Source of the DNA: Plazaster borealis
Taxonomy: Eukaryota; Echinodermata; Asteroidea; Forcipulatida; Labidiasteridae
DNA length: 64,000 bases
Direction: 5' to 3'
Assembly (NCBI GenBank): GCA_021014325.1
Contig: CM037463.1
Coordinates: 3,467,001-3,531,000, forward strand
In this document: positions 60,111 to 64,000 of the stretch, in pieces
How the letters are laid out: the number at the start of each line of letters is the position of its first letter
Position numbering within the stretch: position 1 is the stretch's first letter
Made by a program: the position numbers and the translations under genes
The notes under the pieces: model-generated
Told to the model about the DNA's origin: nothing
The model's input: only the letters and a program-made list of their open reading frames with translations
Database searches by the model: none

Positions 60111-60569
60111 ATAAGCGTATATAGAGCAAGAGACAACAGTACTGCAAATGGACTTACTATAGCCTCGCTATTATATGCATCTTCAGAATGCATTTTTGGC
60201 ACCACTGTTTCAAACGATTAGCCAAGTTTAAAATCATCTTATATTGAAACGGCATATGCAACAAATTTTTGTACGAATCTGACATTTTCGCTTTCTAATT
60301 TTGTCCCAATGTGAAGGGAGAAACTGTGGATAAGGCGCCTCCGGACCATTCAACAATTTTTAATGTTTTAAACAAAATTTGAGGGGGGGGGGCATTCTCA
60401 TCTACTCCCTTTTTAAAACAAATTATTTTATGAGGATTTGCGTTGTTCAAAGAACATCCTTGGGTTTGGTTTGTCAGTTTGATTTAAAAAACCCGTATCT
60501 TTTTCAATTAAAATTGTCGCTTTAGGCCCTATAAATAGTTAGATGTCCTTCCCACCCAAACATTGACAA

Positions 60570-60685
60570 AACAGGGAGACTGACAACATTATGGCAAGAT
60601 AGCTCACTTCGAGCAATGGTACATGTTCCGGAGATTGCGGGTTCAAATCCCGTTCTAGTCAATTTGCCTTTGTTCATCCAATATT
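60570..60685 (+). repeat. tRNA-Asn-like SINE
   Basis: GGCAAGATAGCTCACTTCGA and GGGTTCAAATCCCGTTCTAG with the TTTGTTCATCC tail; the anticodon region is eroded. Confidence 0.65.
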
Positions 60686-60759
60686 CAACAAACTTCTCAT
60701 ATCTTAAAAAGGTACAATTAGACGGAAATTTTTCATGTCACGGTTTTCACTCTTAAAAA

Positions 60760-61620
60760 CTCAAACTTTAATAAAATGTTAAATATTCACAGAACTATAA
60801 TTCATGAGGTTATTCTACAACTTAACAAGCTTTAATAAAATGTTAAATATATGTTAAATATTCACAGACGTAATTCATGAGATTATTCTACAACAATATT
60901 CTAACAAGCTTTAACACAATGTTAAATATTCACAGACGCAATTCATGAGATCATTCTACAACAATATTCTAACAAGCTTTAATAAAATGTTAAATATATG
61001 TTAAATATTCACAGACGTAATTCATGAGATTATTCTACAACAATATTCTAACAAGCTTTAACACAATGCTAAATATTCACAGACGTAATTCATTAGATCA
61101 TTCTACAACAATATTCTAACAAGCTTTAATATAGGTTTTCCCGGCCAATTTCAGCAAAAATTCATTCAATTTCATTAAAACGCATTCAAATTCACGCATT
61201 TCCCCCAATCCACTCAAACTAGGGTTTCTTTTTAGCTATGAATGCATTCATTTTCGTGCACGCATGAGTTCGTTTTTCTCATTCAGATTCGTTTCAGTCA
61301 TTCTATTTCATTGATAGGCATTCTAGACTACACTTTGATCATTGTCATGTTGAGTTTCTACTACTTGATGAAATTCAATGGTTGACCAGCTCTTGCTGTT
61401 GGCTTTTACGAAATTGAATGAGTCTTGCGGCCTAATGAAATTGAATGATCTTATTTGACCAGTTAATGCTAAACTGGTGAAATTGAATTACTCCTTTTGA
61501 CTGTAATGCTGATTCTACGTAGCATTCATTTTCAAACGAAATTGAATGAGCTGGGTGTTAAAATGAATGGATTTTTGTTGAAATTGGCCGGGAAAACCTA
61601 TACTTAAATATTCACAGAAC
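60760..61620. repeat. Tandem repeat, about 75-95-bp unit, split by an inverted-repeat element
   Basis: Units contain AACAAGCTTTAATAAAATGT, TAAATATTCACAGACG and TAATTCATGAGATTATTCTA. About five units run to 61129; the last resumes at 61603 (TTAAATATTCACAGAAC) after the insertion. Confidence 0.8.
61132..61600. mobile_element. 469-bp element with TAGGTTTTCCCGGCCAATTT ends, TA-flanked
   Basis: Perfect inverted ends TAGGTTTTCCCGGCCAATTTCA flanked by TA, the target pattern of mariner-type transposons. The interior is packed with CATTCAATTTCATT-like words in both orientations and has no ORF. Confidence 0.8.
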
Positions 61621-62238
61621 TTATTCACAAGATTATTCTTCAACAATTCAATTGAATATTGTAATCGTAGTCTGAAATGAGGATTTGGCGTCTTTGTGCT
61701 GTTAATGGTGGCTCTACAGGGTTTCTTAAAGTAAGAAAATACGGACCCATAATAGGCCTTGTTGATCGCGTGATCAGAAGTTCACATCCTATTAAGCAGG
61801 TTTTTTTTTACTAAATGGCTCATTATTAATACACTGAATATGACATAAAAGCTCGTTAATGGGTTATTCAAAAATAACTATATGAGAAAATGTCATTGCC
61901 CTTCACCTGGTAGGCCTTCACATTTTTAATGTCCACATCTGGCTATAAAGGAATTTTGTGCAAGTAATCTTGGAAGTGAATCGACCTAAGGCCCTGTTGC
62001 TCACATAAATACAAGGTCACGAAACGGTTGTGGTTTTTTTGCCAAATGGCTCATTATTAATAGACTGGTTTTTAAGTAAAAGCTCATTTAACGTTAATGG
62101 GTTATTCCAAATTATTTATTGATGAGAAAACGACATTGCACTTTTCATACCAAAGGTCACATAACGGTTGTGGTTTTTTTGGCCAAATGGCTCATTATCA
62201 ATAGACTGGTCTTTAAGTAAAAGCTCATTTAACGTTAA

Positions 62239-62590
62239 AGGCATCGTACACGTTTGGTAATGACTCAAAACAAATATTAGCATAAAAACTTATTTGGTAA
62301 CAAGCAACGGAGAGCTGTTGATAGTATAAAACATTGTAGGAAACGACTCCCTCTGAAGTAACGTAGTTTTTGAGAAAGAGGTAATTTCTCACAATAATAA
62401 AAACTTCTCGCAAGAAGTTTTTATTCCTATCTGAAAGCACACAAAATTGTACAACAAGGGTGTTTTTTCTTTCATCATTTTCTTGCAACTTCGATGACCA
62501 ATTGAGCCCAATTTTTCACAGGCTTGTTATTTTATGCATACACCAAGTGAGAACACTGGTCTTTGACAATTTCCAAACGTGTTCAGTGCC
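62239..62590. mobile_element. Family B TTAA element
   Basis: TTAA on the left (62235-62238); the right flank is TTTA, so the duplicate has one change. Ends AGGCATCGTACACGTTTGG and AGGCACTGAACACGTTTGG (inverse). Directly followed by a fragment of a tRNA-Leu-like SINE (62600-62700). Confidence 0.8.
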
Positions 62591-62859
62591 TTTATACACT
62601 CTGGTGTTTCTGATCAGCAGAGTGTGGGTTCGAGTCCCGGTCCTTGAGCAAAATACTTTACCATAATTGATTTGTCCTTTGAATAAGGACATTCAGCCGT
62701 GGGTTATTCCAAATTAGTTATTGATGAGAAAACGACATTGCACTTTACATACAATTTACCAATACACTACATTTTTAAAGTCCACCCTGGCTGTAGGAAT
62801 AATTGTGCGACAGGCCTGCAAGAACGCATTTTTTTTGCAAGTGGGTGTTGATTTTGTCA

Positions 62860-63440
62860 AAGACAATTGGAGAGCACGGAGCGCGAAGCCATTACCGCGT
62901 TGGGTCTGGGGTCCGCTTAAGGGCCCCGGAAGCTTTGGGATCCTAGATGCTCTGTCGGGCAATCAGAGCCAATATTTGGCACATAAATGCCCCTTTTGGG
63001 GGGAGGGATGTTATTGGTGTGATTTGCAAAATGATTACCCCACAATAAATTTTTTCACGAGGCGAAGCTGGGTGAAATGCAAAGGCCAGATTTTAGCTAG
63101 TGAGTATTTTCTGCGACAATAAACAATTTTACGGCTTGGGGTGAGGACCCCGGAAGCTTTCAGGTCAAAGATGCTCTGTCATGGAATCTGAGCAACTATT
63201 TGGCACTTAGGCCTTCTTGTACTGTCTCTTTTTGGGGCGGGATGTTTGCAAAATGATTACCCCCGCAATGATTTTAGTCGACAATGCACGACGAACGAAA
63301 TGCATTCAATATTAATTTTGTTTAACTCACAGTGCACGTCCACATAATCATTGTCATTATAAAAAAAATGCATTCAATATTAATTTTGTTTAACTCACAC
63401 GTCCACATAATCATTGTAATTATAATTTTTTTTTCAATAT
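62860..63440. repeat. Local duplications near the right end
   Basis: CCCCGGAAGCTTT...AGATGCTCTGTC...TTTGGCACnTA occurs at about 62922-62990 and again at 63149-63210. AATGCATTCAATATTAATTT is repeated at 63300 and 63368, each followed by TCCACATAATCATTGT. No gene recognised from 62.7 to 64.0 kb. Confidence 0.6.
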
Positions 63441-64000
63441 AAACACAAAACAGACACGGAAACTCGTCCACCCCATCCCTCTGAAAATTCTTATAAAAAC
63501 CATTTAAAGAACGTGAAAGACTCCACGTAGACACCAACCTTGTCCGCCGTGGCACTACCTTGCCTCGTTTCGGCAAACGGGGGCGGGAACGATTGTTTTG
63601 GAAACGACGCTGAGAAGCGTCCTATGCCTTTTCCAAACCTCGGCTTCGTCATCAATTTGGAGCAGTGTACATTTTGTAAAAGTGTTTCAAACATCAAACG
63701 GAACCTCGAGCTACACGTACTTATACATTTTTGACCTTTTCCAAGTTTTCGTCCATGTAAGGGGGAATTTATTAAACATGTTTACTAAAAGTCGGGGGTG
63801 CTTCGGCATTCACAACACCCCCCGCTCTCGCGGGCCTGGCATGTTGTGCGAGTATTCTCGGAAGTGCATCGCACGCAAATTACAAATTAAGCGAATAACC
63901 ACAGTGATACACTTTAAGAAATACACTACATTTAAAATATCAATTTGGATGTACGAAAATAAAAGGTCAAGTGTTGTCATAACACTATACTTTAAATCCG

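Noticed and set aside
62721..63122. 133-codon plus-strand open frame near the right end
   Set aside because: It overlaps a locally duplicated non-coding repeat (copy near 63150) whose second copy does not keep the frame.
1..64000. CRISPR arrays, bacterial operons or prophage
   Set aside because: No direct-repeat/spacer pattern, ribosome-binding sites or compact gene order; split genes and SINEs indicate a eukaryotic nuclear genome.

Overview
The window looks like nuclear DNA from a marine invertebrate deuterostome, most likely an echinoderm and plausibly a sea star. This is an inference: genes are split by GT-AG introns, most of the DNA is non-coding, and dense short inverted-repeat elements and tRNA-derived SINEs fill introns and spacers. 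I could not search a database, so the species is not fixed. I support three protein-coding genes by joining exons with compatible splice phases. (1) The amino-terminal part of an EMI/EGF receptor of the MEGF10/Draper class lies on the minus strand (5468-14449) and runs off or beyond the left part of the window. (2) A complete SRP19 gene lies on the plus strand (20631-23792, 4 exons, 146 residues). (3) A complete VPS4-like AAA ATPase lies on the minus strand (39024-49362, 10 coding exons, 426 residues).

Layout: 1-5.4 kb is repeats. 5.5-14.4 kb is the EMI/EGF gene; its first intron holds about 0.9 kb of degenerate telomere-type (TTAGGG) repeat. 14.5-20.5 kb holds an unassigned ORF, a LINE relic, several inverted-repeat elements and a 1-kb unclassified insertion just upstream of SRP19. 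24-39 kb is intergenic, with minisatellites, a duplicated exon-like fragment, foldback elements and a decayed copy of the last VPS4-like exon. 39-49.4 kb is the VPS4-like gene. 47.7-55.3 kb is a segmental duplication of that gene's 5' end. The second copy is interrupted by a 5'-truncated Penelope-like retroelement, which is itself interrupted by a second copy of the unclassified insertion. 55.4-64 kb is repeats, including a minus-strand LINE reverse-transcriptase relic.

The three genes are unrelated housekeeping or receptor genes: engulfment-type receptor, signal-recognition-particle protein, ESCRT-III disassembly ATPase. There is no operon-like organisation. The most unusual feature is the layered history at 47.7-55.3 kb: duplicated promoter-proximal exons, a retroelement with a perfect target duplication and its empty site preserved in the sister copy, a hammerhead-like motif at the retroelement's 3' end, and a nested unknown element. 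TTAA-flanked inverted-repeat families are also abundant, and nested insertions give a clear relative order.
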